Positions 43,229 to 54,800 of a stretch of DNA of 64,000 nucleotides are shown here, piece after piece. Position 1 is the stretch's first letter. Every line of letters begins with the position of its first letter. Both the position numbers and the translations under genes were made by a program. Source of the DNA: Chitinophagaceae bacterium (lineage in GTDB: Bacteria > Bacteroidota > Bacteroidia > Chitinophagales > Chitinophagaceae); NCBI GenBank assembly GCA_947454235.1, contig CANGIY010000009.1, positions 1 through 64,000 on the forward strand. The letters are read 5' to 3'. Under the pieces are notes generated by a model, which had not been told where the DNA came from, searched no databases, and worked only from the letters and a program-made list of their open reading frames with translations.

Positions 43229-46072
43229 ATGCCTCGAGATCTCTCTATTAAAAGCGTTTTGATTATCGGTTCTGGTCCAATTATTATCGGTCAAGCATGT
43301 GAATTCGACTATTCAGGTTCTCAGGCTGCTCGTAGTTTACGTGAGGAAGGAATCAAAGTTATTTTGATTAATTCCAATCCTGCGACTATTATGACAGACC
43401 CGATTATGGCAGACAGGGTGTACCTGTTGCCGTTGACTGCGGAAAGTATAGAGCAGATTCTTTCAGAGAATGAAATAGATGCGGTTTTGCCTACCATGGG
43501 AGGACAAACAGCACTCAACCTTTGTAAGGAAGCTGAAGAATTGGGTTTGTGGGAACGATTCAATGTTAAATTGATAGGTGTTGATATAAAAGCTATTGAT
43601 AAAGCTGAAGACCGTGAATTGTTCCGCAAATGGATGATTGAGCTCGGCGTTCCGGTAGCACAGGCAATGTCTGCGAATTCTTTGTTGGAAGGTAAAGAGT
43701 TTGCACAGCAAATAGGTTTGCCAATTGTAATTCGTCCTTCTTTCACACTTGGTGGAACAGGTGGAGGTATAGTGATGGTTAAAGAGGAGCTTGACCTTGC
43801 ACTTGAAAAAGGTCTTACAGCATCGCCAATTCATGAAGTGCTTGTAGAAAAAGCTGTTTTGGGATGGAAAGAATTTGAATTAGAGTTACTTCGTGATAAA
43901 AATGACAATGTAGTAATTATTTGTACTGTAGAGAATTTTGACCCAATGGGTATACATACAGGAGATAGCATTACTGTTGCTCCTGCGATGACATTAAGTG
44001 ATACTGCATTTCAACTGATGAGGAACACAGCAATCAATATGATGCGTGACCTTGGAAACTTTGCCGGTGGGTGTAATGTACAATTCGCGCTGAATCCGGA
44101 AACAGAAGAGATTATAGCAATTGAAATAAATCCAAGGGTGAGCAGGTCTTCCGCTTTGGCATCAAAGGCAACTGGTTATCCTATTGCAAAAATTGCTGCG
44201 AAACTGGCAATTGGATATACACTGGATGAGTTAAAAAATCAGATTACTCAAACTACGTCAGCTTATTTTGAGCCTGCGTTAGACTATGTAATTGTAAAAA
44301 TGCCACGCTGGAACTTTGATAAATTCAAAGGTGCCGATGACACGCTTGGTTTACAAATGAAGTCAGTTGGTGAAGTAATGGCGATTGGCAGAACCTTCAC
44401 TGAGGCTTTGCAAAAAGCTTGTCAGAGTTTAGAAAACAATGCCATCGGACTCTCGCATATCAATCAACAAAGACTGAGACCTGAAGCATTGATTGATGCG
44501 CTTAAGCGACCAACCTGGGACAGGATATTCAGAATCAAGGAAGCTTTAGCAGCTGGTGTATCTATTAAGACCATTCGAGAGTTGACACAAATTGACCGCT
44601 GGTTCTTGTATCAAATTCAGGAAATCGTTAAAATTGAAAATAACCTAAGTACCTTTAAGCATCTCCACAACATAGATGCAACGACTTTGTTGCACGCCAA
44701 AAAGATGGGCTTCAGCGATGAGCAAATTGCTGAGCAACTTAGAGACTGTACAGCAGAAGAGGTATATGAATACAGAAAGACTTTGGACATAACCAGAGTC
44801 TATAAAATGGTAGATACTTGTAGTGCTGAATTTGAGGCAAGTACTCCATACTATTACAGCACATTCGAAAATAAAGCTGAAGTTGGTAACGTGCTTACCA
44901 ATGAAAGCATAAGAGACAACAGAAAAAAAATTATCGTGCTGGGTTCAGGACCCAACAGAATTGGTCAAGGAATAGAATTTGACTATTGCTGCACACACGG
45001 ATTGCTTGCAATCAAGGATTGTGGATTTGAGGCTATCATGGTGAACTGCAATCCTGAGACAGTTTCGACTGATTTTGACATCGCTGATAAACTTTATTTT
45101 GAACCTGTTTATTGGGAGCATTTGTGGGAGATCATTGAACATGAACAACCCGAGGGAGTTATTGTTCAATTGGGAGGGCAAACAGCTTTAAAACTCGCTA
45201 AGAGATTACACGAAAAAGGTATAAAAATTATTGGTACTTCTTTCGATAACATGGACATTGCTGAAGACCGTGGTCGTTTCAGCGATATGCTCAAGGATTT
45301 GGGTATTGCATACCCGGAATATGGAACTGCATATACCACTGATGAAGCCATTGAAGTGGCCGGAAGTGTTGGTTATCCTGTTTTGGTTCGTCCATCCTAT
45401 GTTTTGGGTGGTCAAAGAATGAGAATAGTCATCAATGACGAGGAGCTTGAGAAAAGCGTAGTTAGTCTTTTGAAACATTTACCGGGTAATAAAATTTTAA
45501 TTGACCACTTCCTCGATCGTTGTCAGGAAGCAGAAATTGATGCTATTTGTGATGGTGAACAAGTGCACATTATGGGAATAATGGAGCATATTGAACCAGC
45601 AGGAATTCATAGTGGTGACAGCCATGCTCTGTTGCCGGTGTTTAATCTGGGACCATTGGTAGTAGAGGAGATGAAAGATATTGCCAAAAAAATTGCCCTC
45701 AAGTTGAATATTCGTGGTCTGATCAATATTCAGTTTGCAATTAAGAATGGCAAAGTATTTGTGATAGAAGCAAACCCCAGAGCGAGTAGAACAACACCAT
45801 TCATTGCAAAGGCATACGGAATTCCTTATTTGAATGTTGCTACCAAGGTTATGCTGGGAGAAGCAAAGTTGAGTGAATTTACATTTGAACGTAAATTAGA
45901 GGGTTTTGCTGTAAAAGAACCGGTGTTTAGTTTCAATAAGTTTCCAAATGTAAATAAGGAATTAGGACCTGAAATGAAAAGTACAGGTGAAGCAATCAGG
46001 TTTATTAAAAATCTAAGAGACCCTTGGTTCAGGCAATTGTACAAGGAAAGAAGCATGCATTTAAGCAAGTAG
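43229..46072 (+). CDS. carB: Carbamoyl-phosphate synthase large subunit
   Basis: 947 residues. Makes carbamoyl phosphate from bicarbonate, ammonia from the small subunit and ATP, for arginine and pyrimidines. Two homologous halves are clear: [21 protein letters not shown] and [21 protein letters not shown], each followed by an ATP-grasp domain ([23 protein letters not shown]), with [22 protein letters not shown] and [21 protein letters not shown]. It ends soon after the second ATP-grasp domain, so the C-terminal MGS-like allosteric domain of the roughly 1070-residue enteric enzyme is missing. That is common in this phylum. carA is not adjacent. Confidence 0.95.
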   Translation: MPRDLSIKSVLIIGSGPIIIGQACEFDYSGSQAARSLREEGIKVILINSNPATIMTDPIMADRVYLLPLTAESIEQILSENEIDAVLPTMGGQTALNLCKEAEELGLWERFNVKLIGVDIKAIDKAEDRELFRKWMIELGVPVAQAMSANSLLEGKEFAQQIGLPIVIRPSFTLGGTGGGIVMVKEELDLALEKGLTASPIHEVLVEKAVLGWKEFELELLRDKNDNVVIICTVENFDPMGIHTGDSITVAPAMTLSDTAFQLMRNTAINMMRDLGNFAGGCNVQFALNPETEEIIAIEINPRVSRSSALASKATGYPIAKIAAKLAIGYTLDELKNQITQTTSAYFEPALDYVIVKMPRWNFDKFKGADDTLGLQMKSVGEVMAIGRTFTEALQKACQSLENNAIGLSHINQQRLRPEALIDALKRPTWDRIFRIKEALAAGVSIKTIRELTQIDRWFLYQIQEIVKIENNLSTFKHLHNIDATTLLHAKKMGFSDEQIAEQLRDCTAEEVYEYRKTLDITRVYKMVDTCSAEFEASTPYYYSTFENKAEVGNVLTNESIRDNRKKIIVLGSGPNRIGQGIEFDYCCTHGLLAIKDCGFEAIMVNCNPETVSTDFDIADKLYFEPVYWEHLWEIIEHEQPEGVIVQLGGQTALKLAKRLHEKGIKIIGTSFDNMDIAEDRGRFSDMLKDLGIAYPEYGTAYTTDEAIEVAGSVGYPVLVRPSYVLGGQRMRIVINDEELEKSVVSLLKHLPGNKILIDHFLDRCQEAEIDAICDGEQVHIMGIMEHIEPAGIHSGDSHALLPVFNLGPLVVEEMKDIAKKIALKLNIRGLINIQFAIKNGKVFVIEANPRASRTTPFIAKAYGIPYLNVATKVMLGEAKLSEFTFERKLEGFAVKEPVFSFNKFPNVNKELGPEMKSTGEAIRFIKNLRDPWFRQLYKERSMHLSK

Positions 46073-46099
46073 ATTGATTGCCGATTAACCAATTTCAAT

Positions 46100-47287
46100 A
46101 TGAAAGCCAAAAATATGTACTTCAAGGAAGTCTTAAAAAAGATGAAGCTTGTTTTGGCTTTCATGTTTTGGCTTTCTTTAGGAGAAGTTTCAGCCCAGAT
46201 TGTAATTACCGGAAGTGAACACATTCTGGTACTTCCAATGACTGATACATTGAAATTGACTTCTTCGGCTAGTACTTTTCCTGATTTATCAAGGAGAAAC
46301 GACGGTGTTTGGGATTTGTCATTGTTGATTGACACTGTGATAGACTGGAATTTGTTTAAGATTCCAATTTCAGGTTCGGGCAGATTTGTAGACTCAAATG
46401 GTTCCAACGATAAAATTTTGACATTTGTTTATCCTGTCAAAAAGGGGTTTGTTTTTACGAACGATTCGTTAGTGGAACGTTCAAACTTCGTAAATAGCGA
46501 AGTATTTTCCCTGGCAGGTTTTTCTGGTATCTCTTCCGACTCACTCTTCATCCTCAGCCAAAGTGATACATTTACTAGGGCTAGAAAGATTCTGCCTTTT
46601 CCTTTAACTGTTGGGCAATCTTGGAATTCAGATTATGCTTTCAAGACACATTTTGAATTGAATTTCTCGTTTGATACGTTTGTTCACAAGCCGGGGTACA
46701 AAAAAAGTAATGTCAAAGTTTTTGATTCTGTTTGCGGTTGGGGGGCAATGAGGATGAATACCGATGCCGGAATGCCGTCAGATTACTGGCAGGTTTTACA
46801 AGTTCAGGAAACTGAGATCGTGACCGATAGTTTTTTTATCGGGGATACGACAATGTCAAATCACCTACTCACTTTATTGGGGATAAGACAAGGCCTGACC
46901 GATACAAGTTACAAAGTTCATTTCTACAGGCATTTCGATTTAACACCATTTGCGACAGTTTGGTATAGAGATGCAGGTTTCACACAGCCGTATAAAGTTA
47001 TTAGGCACATGCAGGATTTGAGAAACCTCAAAGCCGAAGACATCAATTCAAACACAGTGAGTGTATTTCCCAATCCGTTACCGCAAAAAAGAAATACACT
47101 GTACTTGAAAGGAACACCAGGTAACAACACGTACCAGATTTTCAGTAGAAGTGGAACTATGGTGCAGTTGGGAGTAGTTTCAAATGAGAGCATTGAATTA
47201 AATACCAATATCTTACCGGGAGGCTACTTGCTCGTGGTGACTGACGGTGAAAATAGGTCGTTTAAAAGCACATTCATAAAACTCTGA
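46100..47287 (+). CDS. Secreted protein with type IX sorting domain
   Basis: 395 residues. The signal peptide is best read from the methionine at 46142 (MKLVLAFMFWLSLGEVSAQ); the ATG at 46100 gives 14 more residues and cannot be excluded. A beta-rich central part of about 290 residues has no motif I know. The last 75 residues are a type A sorting domain (SVFPNPLPQKRNTLYLKG, YQIFSRSGTMVQ, LPGGYLLVVTDGENRSFKSTFIKL). It should be exported by the type IX system and attached or released at the surface. Confidence 0.75.
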   Translation: MKAKNMYFKEVLKKMKLVLAFMFWLSLGEVSAQIVITGSEHILVLPMTDTLKLTSSASTFPDLSRRNDGVWDLSLLIDTVIDWNLFKIPISGSGRFVDSNGSNDKILTFVYPVKKGFVFTNDSLVERSNFVNSEVFSLAGFSGISSDSLFILSQSDTFTRARKILPFPLTVGQSWNSDYAFKTHFELNFSFDTFVHKPGYKKSNVKVFDSVCGWGAMRMNTDAGMPSDYWQVLQVQETEIVTDSFFIGDTTMSNHLLTLLGIRQGLTDTSYKVHFYRHFDLTPFATVWYRDAGFTQPYKVIRHMQDLRNLKAEDINSNTVSVFPNPLPQKRNTLYLKGTPGNNTYQIFSRSGTMVQLGVVSNESIELNTNILPGGYLLVVTDGENRSFKSTFIKL

Positions 47288-47297
47288 AATATATAAT

Positions 47298-47813
47298 ATG
47301 CACGCAAAAAAGCCGAGTGACACATTTGTTTTGATGTCAGAACTGGTATTACCTAATGATACAAATACACTTGGAAATTTGATGGGTGGCCGATTGATGC
47401 ACTGGATGGACATTGCTGCAGCGATAGCCTCACAAAAACATTGCAACTGTCCTTGTGTAACTGTTTCGGTAGATAACGTCTCTTTTTCAAACCCCATAAA
47501 ATTGGGCAACGTACTTACAATTGAAGCGAAGCTTACACGTGCTTTTAATTCTTCAATGGAAGTGTACCTGAGGTGTTATGGTGAAGATTTATCAGCACAA
47601 TACAAGTACCTCACGAATGAAGCTTACATGACATTCGTTGCACTCGACCCTAATGGTCGTCCGAGGCAGGTGCCAGATTTGATTCCAGAAAATGACGTAG
47701 AGCGTAAAATGTATGATGGCGCGTTGAGAAGAAGGCAGTTACGTCTGATTTTGGCGGGAAAGATGAAACCGGAAGAAGCTGGTGAACTAAAGGCGCTTTT
47801 TACAAATGAGTAA
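47298..47813 (+). CDS. Acyl-CoA thioesterase, hotdog fold
   Basis: 171 residues. LVLPNDTNTLGNLMGGRLMHWMDIAAAIASQKH carries the hotdog catalytic region (N27, D38), followed by VTVSVDNVSFSNPIKLGNVLTIEAKL and the TNEAYMTFVALDPNGRPRQVP strand typical of YciA/BFIT-type enzymes. Hydrolyses acyl-CoAs; chain length unknown. It starts ten bases after the preceding stop and nth follows 40 bases later, so the three may share a transcript. Confidence 0.85.
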   Translation: MHAKKPSDTFVLMSELVLPNDTNTLGNLMGGRLMHWMDIAAAIASQKHCNCPCVTVSVDNVSFSNPIKLGNVLTIEAKLTRAFNSSMEVYLRCYGEDLSAQYKYLTNEAYMTFVALDPNGRPRQVPDLIPENDVERKMYDGALRRRQLRLILAGKMKPEEAGELKALFTNE

Positions 47814-47853
47814 TCTGTGTTTTTCGAAATAGACACAGCTCTAAAGTCAACGA

Positions 47854-48492
47854 ATGGAACTGCGGGAAAAATATAATGTGATACTGGATTGGTTTGAGCG
47901 CAACATGCCCGATGCGGCTACTGAGCTCAACTACTCCAATCCTTATGAATTACTGGTGGCAGTGATTTTATCGGCACAATGCACCGATAAACGTGTAAAC
48001 CTCGTAACTCCGGCATTGTTTAAGATGTATCCTGATGTTGTTGCATTATCTAAAGCAACTTTTGAAGAAATTGAACCATTTATCAGAAGTGTCACTTTCG
48101 CAAATAACAAAACACGCCACCTGATAGGTATGGCAAAGATGTTGCTTGAAAAGTTTGAAGGCGAAGTCCCTGATACAATTGAAGATCTGGTAGAGCTACC
48201 AGGCGTTGGGCGCAAAACAGCTAATGTAATTGTTTCGGTGGTGTTTAAAAAACCTGGTATGGCCGTAGATACGCATGTGTTTCGCGTATCGAACCGCCTT
48301 GGATTAACGAAGGACTCAAAAACTCCTTTGCAAACGGAAATACAGCTCGTGAGCTACATTCCACAAGAGAAGTTAGCAATAGCCCATCATTGGCTTATTT
48401 TACACGGTAGGTATACATGCGTAGCAAGAAACCCCAAATGTGCTGAGTGCCAATTGACACAATGGTGCGACTATTTTCAGTCAATAGCTTAG
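47854..48492 (+). CDS. nth: Endonuclease III
   Basis: 212 residues. Bifunctional DNA glycosylase/AP lyase for oxidised pyrimidines. The HhH motif LPGVGRKTANVIV holds the catalytic lysine K121; the second catalytic residue is D139 in VDTHVFRVSNRLG. The C-terminal iron-sulfur loop is a perfect C189-x6-C196-x2-C199-x5-C205. The stop abuts the stop of the convergent copper ATPase gene by one base. Confidence 0.97.
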   Translation: MELREKYNVILDWFERNMPDAATELNYSNPYELLVAVILSAQCTDKRVNLVTPALFKMYPDVVALSKATFEEIEPFIRSVTFANNKTRHLIGMAKMLLEKFEGEVPDTIEDLVELPGVGRKTANVIVSVVFKKPGMAVDTHVFRVSNRLGLTKDSKTPLQTEIQLVSYIPQEKLAIAHHWLILHGRYTCVARNPKCAECQLTQWCDYFQSIA

Positions 48493-48493
48493 T

Positions 48494-50944
48494 TTATTTT
48501 TTAGGTTTTAGGCTTAGCCCCAGCTTTAATGCAATGGCGCTGCTCAGACCCGTAGTAATGAGTACAATACTTAAGGTGCTGCAAGGCATTAATATTGCGG
48601 CAATCATTGGTTGCAACATACCGCGCATTGCAAAATAAAGTCCTCCTAAGTTGTAAAGAATTGATACTACAAAGCTTGCTCCAATCACGGTTTTACCCAA
48701 CTTTGCCAGTGCCATCAGTTCAGGTAGTTTCTGGAATTTTGATGCATCCAGAATAGCGTCGCATGAGGGTGTAAAATTGTTGATGTCGTCGGCGAGCGTG
48801 ATACCTACGTTGCTTTGTTGCAATGCACCTGCGTCATTTAAGCCATCGCCAATCATAACTACCTTTTCATTGATGCTTTGTAGGCGTTCGATGTATTGTA
48901 GTTTGTCCATTGGTTTTTGTTCAAACATCAATTCGCTGGTGCTGCCAAAAAGCTCTCCCAATACTTCTTGTTGCCTGTTGTTGTCGCCGCTGAGTAAAGA
49001 AACTTTAAAGCGTTCTTTTAGTCTCCTGATGATTTGAGGGATCGAATCTCTGAAAATTGGTCGGAATGTAAAGCATGTGTAATTGCCATTGATACTCACA
49101 TACACATTGGCTTTCTCTTTATTTTTTGTGTCGATGCCTACAAATTCAGCAGAACCCACTTTTATTGTATGGTTTTGAATTGTTGACTGAACTCCCGCAC
49201 CTGTAACTTCTTCCCAGCTATCGGTGAGCATTAGTTTTCTATTGCCTAACCAATGCGTGAGTGCTTTGCTGTAAGGGTGTTTACTTGAACGCACAACAGT
49301 GAAAAGCAAATCTTTTTCATCTTCAGAAAGCTGGTGTCCGGTATATGTTACGTTGTTTTCCCCGCCTCTTGTAATGGTGCCTGTTTTGTCAAAAACAATT
49401 CTATTGGCTACGCCTAACTGTTCAATTACTGTTGTATCTCTGAGGAATAGACCATTTACGCTCAATATTCTCAATAAATTACCATTTGTAAAAGTAGCTG
49501 AGAGCAACAAGGCACAAGGACATGCTACAATAAGCATTGCAGAAACACTGTTGACTATTTTTGTTGGATCTTTGAAGCCCCAATAAACTCCCGTAAAAAT
49601 AGCTAGACCAAACAGAATGTATGTGAAGTATTTACTGAGCAAATGGATATAACTTCCACGGTCGTTTTCTTCCACTTTGTTTTTGTTGAATGAATAGTGG
49701 TTCCAAAGGGAAGTGAGGTAGCTGCCGGCTACAGGTTTCAGTATTTGTAATGTGATTTGTGAGCCAACCTGCCTGCCTCCGGCATAAACCATTTCTTTCA
49801 GTTTTACGTTCACCGGTTCACTTTCCCCCGTTACGAAACTGTAGTCTATACATGCATTGCCATTGAGCACAAGACCATCAGCCGGAATAATTTCATCGTT
49901 ATGGAGCAGCACCACATCATTTTCTTTCAGGTCGCTCAGCATTTTACTTTCTACACCGTCTTTTGTCATTACAGTAACGGCAATAGGAAAATAAGATTTA
50001 TAGTCGCGGTTGAAGGAAATTGATTTGTAAGTACGTTCCTGAACAACACGACCAACAAGCATAAAAAACACAATTCCGCTCATGCTGTCGAGGTATCCCC
50101 CACCCGTTCCTGAAAATATTTCGTAGAGGCTTCTGGCAAACGTGATGAAGATAGCCAAAGCAATGGGTGCATCAATATTCAACGTTTTTTGTTGCAGACC
50201 CTTCCAGGCAGTACTGAAGAATTCTGATGAGCTATAAAAAAATACAGGTAGCGCCAATAAGACGTTCAGGTAACGGAATAAGTTTGCGTATTGGGCCTCA
50301 ATACCTCCTTTCAACGAAAGGTATTCAGGGAAACTCATGAGCATGATATTGCCAAAACAGAATCCGGCAATACCCAGCTTATATATTTTACTCTTGTCGT
50401 ATTTTTTTACTGATTTATTTTCTGCTTCGTCGAGGCTTATGTAGGGTTCGTAACCAATTGTTGCCAAAAGTTCAACAATCTTTCTGAAGCTAATTTTTGA
50501 TTGCTGGAAGTGAATCGTAACTTCTTTGGAAGTGAAATTTAAACGGCTTTCAGATATGCCGGGATGAACTTTATATAAGTGTTCAATGAGCCACATACAA
50601 GAACTACAGTGAACTCCCGGCAAATAAAGTGTAACTATTGTGTGGTCGCCGTTTGTGAATTTGTACAGTTTTTTTGCAATTTCTTCATTATCGAGGAATG
50701 CATATTTATCAGAACGTAGGGGCTTGATTTGATTTAAACCAGGGTGCGACTGCAACTTATAATAATCACACAAACCATTGTCATTCAATATTTCATACAC
50801 CAGTTTGCAGCCTTCGCAGCAAAAAATATGGTCTTCAATAGCAATTGAATCGGTTATACATTCGGTTCCACAGTGGTAGCACTGAGTTGCTGATGGTTCA
50901 GCTTTTTCGATTTTAGGAGCTATGTCCTCTTTAACTGCGAACAT
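48494..50944 (-). CDS. ccoI: CcoI/FixI-type copper-transporting P-type ATPase
   Basis: 816 residues. An N-terminal cysteine-rich domain (C22-x2-C25-x3-C29 and CCEGC at 42-46) precedes a heavy-metal domain whose CxxC reads CSSC (113-116). Eight membrane segments follow. The ion-binding CPC is at 475-477, the phosphorylation motif DKTGT at 519-523 and GDGLNDAGAL near the end. The cysteine-rich N-terminus is diagnostic of CcoI/FixI, which delivers copper for cbb3 oxidase assembly. The ccoNOPG genes are not in the window. Its start overlaps the preceding gene by 14 bases. Confidence 0.88.
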   Translation of the reverse strand: MFAVKEDIAPKIEKAEPSATQCYHCGTECITDSIAIEDHIFCCEGCKLVYEILNDNGLCDYYKLQSHPGLNQIKPLRSDKYAFLDNEEIAKKLYKFTNGDHTIVTLYLPGVHCSSCMWLIEHLYKVHPGISESRLNFTSKEVTIHFQQSKISFRKIVELLATIGYEPYISLDEAENKSVKKYDKSKIYKLGIAGFCFGNIMLMSFPEYLSLKGGIEAQYANLFRYLNVLLALPVFFYSSSEFFSTAWKGLQQKTLNIDAPIALAIFITFARSLYEIFSGTGGGYLDSMSGIVFFMLVGRVVQERTYKSISFNRDYKSYFPIAVTVMTKDGVESKMLSDLKENDVVLLHNDEIIPADGLVLNGNACIDYSFVTGESEPVNVKLKEMVYAGGRQVGSQITLQILKPVAGSYLTSLWNHYSFNKNKVEENDRGSYIHLLSKYFTYILFGLAIFTGVYWGFKDPTKIVNSVSAMLIVACPCALLLSATFTNGNLLRILSVNGLFLRDTTVIEQLGVANRIVFDKTGTITRGGENNVTYTGHQLSEDEKDLLFTVVRSSKHPYSKALTHWLGNRKLMLTDSWEEVTGAGVQSTIQNHTIKVGSAEFVGIDTKNKEKANVYVSINGNYTCFTFRPIFRDSIPQIIRRLKERFKVSLLSGDNNRQQEVLGELFGSTSELMFEQKPMDKLQYIERLQSINEKVVMIGDGLNDAGALQQSNVGITLADDINNFTPSCDAILDASKFQKLPELMALAKLGKTVIGASFVVSILYNLGGLYFAMRGMLQPMIAAILMPCSTLSIVLITTGLSSAIALKLGLSLKPKK

Positions 50945-51515
50945 GAATATTTTTTTGCGCTACAATGATTTTGGGAATCAGCACGGCCTCTTCCAGAAAA
51001 AACAAATCGTTGATCGTGTTCTCTAAAATGGCAATCTGATTTCTTAATGTTTTATAAGCTTCAGGGTGTGTAGTGTCTAAATGTAAGGGTAACGATAGCA
51101 TCTGCAAGCGATACAGCACGTCTTTTATATTGTTGTGGGCATTGCTGAATTCAGCGAGTTTTGTCTCGTGATTAAAGTGGCACCTGCCACTGCAATTCAG
51201 GCAATCGTGGTTGGTTTTTACTTTTTCATCCAGTTCGTTGAAATATGGAATGAAGTATTCGTACAGGGTTTTAACGTACTGGCAAACTTTTGACATCAGT
51301 TTTTTACAGGAAAGTAAATACTGCGAGTTGGATTGGTGAACCTCAAGCTCTTCAATACTTGCAGTGTTTTCAGATGTTTCCTTACAAATCTTAGTAATGA
51401 CGCCATAGAAATCACGGTCAAGTTTGTGAACAAGACCTGCCAGACTCAACCCGGTAAATTCCGCTAATTGCACCTGATTCACGGCTAATAATTTTGAACA
51501 AAGATAAAATCGCAC
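50931..51515 (-). CDS. Helical protein, possibly hemerythrin-like, upstream of ccoI
   Basis: 194 residues, all-helical. It has a cysteine motif (CLNCSGRCHFNH) at about 110-121 and, after it, a pattern reminiscent of RIC/YtfE hemerythrin-like domains: EFSNAHNNIKDVLYRLQMLSLPL and TINDLFFLEEAVLIPKI. The overlap with ccoI suggests translational coupling and a role in copper, iron or NO handling. I am not sure of the family. A start at an internal methionine is possible, since the first 30 residues are not clearly part of the domain. Confidence 0.6.
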   Translation of the reverse strand: MRFYLCSKLLAVNQVQLAEFTGLSLAGLVHKLDRDFYGVITKICKETSENTASIEELEVHQSNSQYLLSCKKLMSKVCQYVKTLYEYFIPYFNELDEKVKTNHDCLNCSGRCHFNHETKLAEFSNAHNNIKDVLYRLQMLSLPLHLDTTHPEAYKTLRNQIAILENTINDLFFLEEAVLIPKIIVAQKNIHVRS

Positions 51516-51776
51516 AAAACCTTCTATACTGACGGTAAGCGGTTTGAAATATGATTGTTGTCAGCAGCATATTTTTCTTTATTTGCAGGTGAATTAGGTG
51601 TGATTTAATCGCTTTATTTTTTACTGTTGGCGCTAGGGATGGCAATTTTTGACGGTTATCAGTCATGTTGGTTTTTTGAGCACTTTACTTTTGAATTTTG
51701 TAAATCCAATAAAAATGATACTTTTACCAAAAAACCGTTAAAGTGCGGGGGTACTATTTATTGTTGTAATAAATAT

Positions 51777-51784
51777 TATCTTTG
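51777..51784 (+). promoter_or_regulatory. -7 box TATCTTTG of secDF
   Basis: TATCTTTG fits TAnnTTTG, with a 50-base leader to the ATG at 51835. The rest of the 319-base spacer between the helical-protein gene and secDF (51516-51834) shows no gene or repeat. Confidence 0.5.
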
Positions 51785-51834
51785 CCCCCCTGTTTTAAAC
51801 ATATTACGTAATAAATATTTAATTAGCGACACCT

Positions 51835-54800
51835 ATGCAACTGAAAGGATTGGTGAAATTCTTTACGATAGCGCTTATAGTTTTTGCACTATATCAGCTT
51901 TCAATCACCTTCGTAGTTCGGAATCAGGAAAAGAAAATGCAGGCAATGGCGGAAAGGGAAGTAAAAGCCGCCAATCCCGGTGCACCTGATGACTCTGTCA
52001 AAAAACTCGTGGAAGCGCGTTATCAAGCTATCGCTGATAGCATGATGGACGAAACCATCTTCAACGCAGGTATCAAGAAGTACACTCTTGCTGCTGCTAA
52101 AGAAGAAGAGTTGAAACTCGGTCTCGATCTTCAAGGCGGTATGAACGTTACACTCGAGGTGAGCCTCGATGACCTCGTACGTTCAATGTCTAATAATCCA
52201 AAAGACATAGCTTTGAACAAGGCTATTGCTGCTGCCAATGAGAAAAAGGCTAACAGCGAAGCTAACTTCATTACGCTTTTTGGTGAAGCCTACATGGCAC
52301 AGAATCCTGGCGCTAGTTTGGCAATGCTTTTCATGAACCCTAGTGAAAAACAAATCACTAGTAAGTCAACTAATGAAGAAGTATTAAAAATTATAGGTGA
52401 CGAAGCTCAAAAAGCTGTAAAACGTACTTATAACGTTCTTCAAACTCGTATTGACAAATTCGGTGTTACTAGCCCGAATGTAAATCTTGATGAGAAAAAA
52501 GGTATCATCACTGTAGAACTTGCCGGTGTTCACAACCCTGAGCGTGTACGTAACTATTTACAAGCTACTGCGCAATTGCATATCTATGAAACAATCACTA
52601 ACGAAGAATTGTTCGAGACTTTAAAAGGTGCTAACGACGCATTGTCAAGGTTCCTTTCTGGTTCTGGCGATACTACATTGTTTAAAGATTCTACTGCTAA
52701 AGCGAACGACTCTACTAAACTTGCTGCTAACGATACTGCTGCTAAAACAGGTAGTCTTAAATCAGCTTTAGCTGGTGGCGATGCAAAAACTGCTGGTGCC
52801 GATTCAAATAAAGTTAAAGAAAAAGAATTCAGGGATAAAAATCCTTTGTTCTCTGTGTTGCAACCTTTCACCGATCCTCAAAACCAAGGTCAATTGAATG
52901 TTGGTCCGGTTGTAGGCTTGGTGATGAAAAAAGATACTGGCAAGTTGAACAAAATCCTCAACTACGATGTTGTTAAAAACAAACTCAACAATATTAAATT
53001 AGTTGTAGGTGCTGAAGACAAGAAAAGCCCCGTATTGAGAGTGTATGCAGTTAAATTACCAACTGCCGGTGCTCCAAAACTTGAAGGTGATGCGATTGTT
53101 GAAGCTCACAAAGATTTCGACCCGCTTACAGGTAAGCCTTGTGTTTCAATGGAAATGAACATTTCAGGTGCTCATACCTGGAAAGACATGACTGCGAAAA
53201 ACATCGGTAAATTCATTGCTGTTGTTCTTGATGATAAAGTGTATAGCTGCGCTCGCGTTTCTACTGAAATCGCTGATGGCCGTACAATTATCACCGGTAA
53301 CTTCACGCCTGAAGAATCTGAAGACCTTGCAAACATTCTTAAGTCTGGTAAACTTCCTGCTCCTGCTCACATCGTTGCTGAGCAAGTGGTAGGTCCAACA
53401 CTTGGTGCTGAAAACATCGACAAAGGAATGAACTCATTGATCATCTCTTTCGTGTTGATTTTTGCATTGATGCTTATCTATTATAACACAGGTGGTGTGG
53501 TAGCTGATATTTCTCTTATCCTCAACTTGTTGTTCACAATTGGTATTCTTTCAATTTCTACACTTCATGCTACTTTGACAATGGCTGGTATCGCTGGTCT
53601 TGTACTTACAGTAGGTATGGCGGTAGATACTAACGTAATCATTTTTGAACGTATCAAAGAAGAATTGACTGCAGGTAAGAGCTATGAACAAGCCGTTACT
53701 GATGGTTACAAACGTTCTTACGCTCCGGTACTCGATGGTCACATCTCTACTTTGATTACTGCGGTTATCCTATTCGTGTTTGGTCTTGGTCCTGTAAAAG
53801 GTTTCGCAACTACCCAAATCTTAGGTTTGTTGTTGTCTTTGTTCTGCGGTATCATGGTTTCTCGTTTGGTAACTGATATGTATACTAAGAAAGGTCGTCA
53901 CTTCAACTACTTCACTGGTATTTCAAAATCAATTTTCAAGAAAGCACACTTCAAATTTGTTGAAGCTCGTAAATACACTTACTTCATCTCTGTTGCAGTA
54001 CTCATTATGGGTATCAGCACTTACTTTGTAGGTTTCAATAAAGGTGTTGAATTCAGTGGTGGTCGCCAGTACAAAATACAGTTTGATAAGGCTACAACAA
54101 CTGCTGACGTAAAAAATAAACTTGAAAAATACTTTGGTGCTTTCCCTGAAGTGAAAACAATTGGTACTAACAACCAATTGGCTATCACTACAACTTACAT
54201 GATTACAACACCGGGTACTGATGTTGATAAGAAAGTTGAAGAGAAATTGTTTGAAGGTTTGACTAAAGAAAACTTGATTCCTTCTACTGCAACAATGGAA
54301 ACTTTCAAACGTAACTATTTGAAGGAGTCTATTACAGTTCTTCCTACAATCTCTGACGATTTGAAACGTGGTGCTGTACAAGCAACTATCATTTCAATGT
54401 TGGCAATCTTCGTGTACATCCTTGTTCGTTTCCGTAAATGGCAATATTCATTGGGTACGCTTCTTTCATTGCTCCACGACATTTTCGTTACTTTGGCTGT
54501 ATTCTCATTCTTCAAAGGAATCGTACCGTTCTCATTAGAAATCGACCAGCACTTTATCGCTGCGGTTCTTACGGTAGTTGGTTTCTCAATGAACGATACC
54601 GTTATCGTATTCGATAGGATTCGTGAATACTTCAGGAAGTCACCAAACGAAGACAAAGTAAGCGTTATTAACCGTGCGATCAACGATACATTGAGCCGTA
54701 CTATTATGACGTCTTTGACAGTATTCATTACGCTCATTATTTTGTTTGTGTTCGGTGGTGAGGCAACAAGAGGTTTCGCTTTCGCAATGTTGATTGGTGT

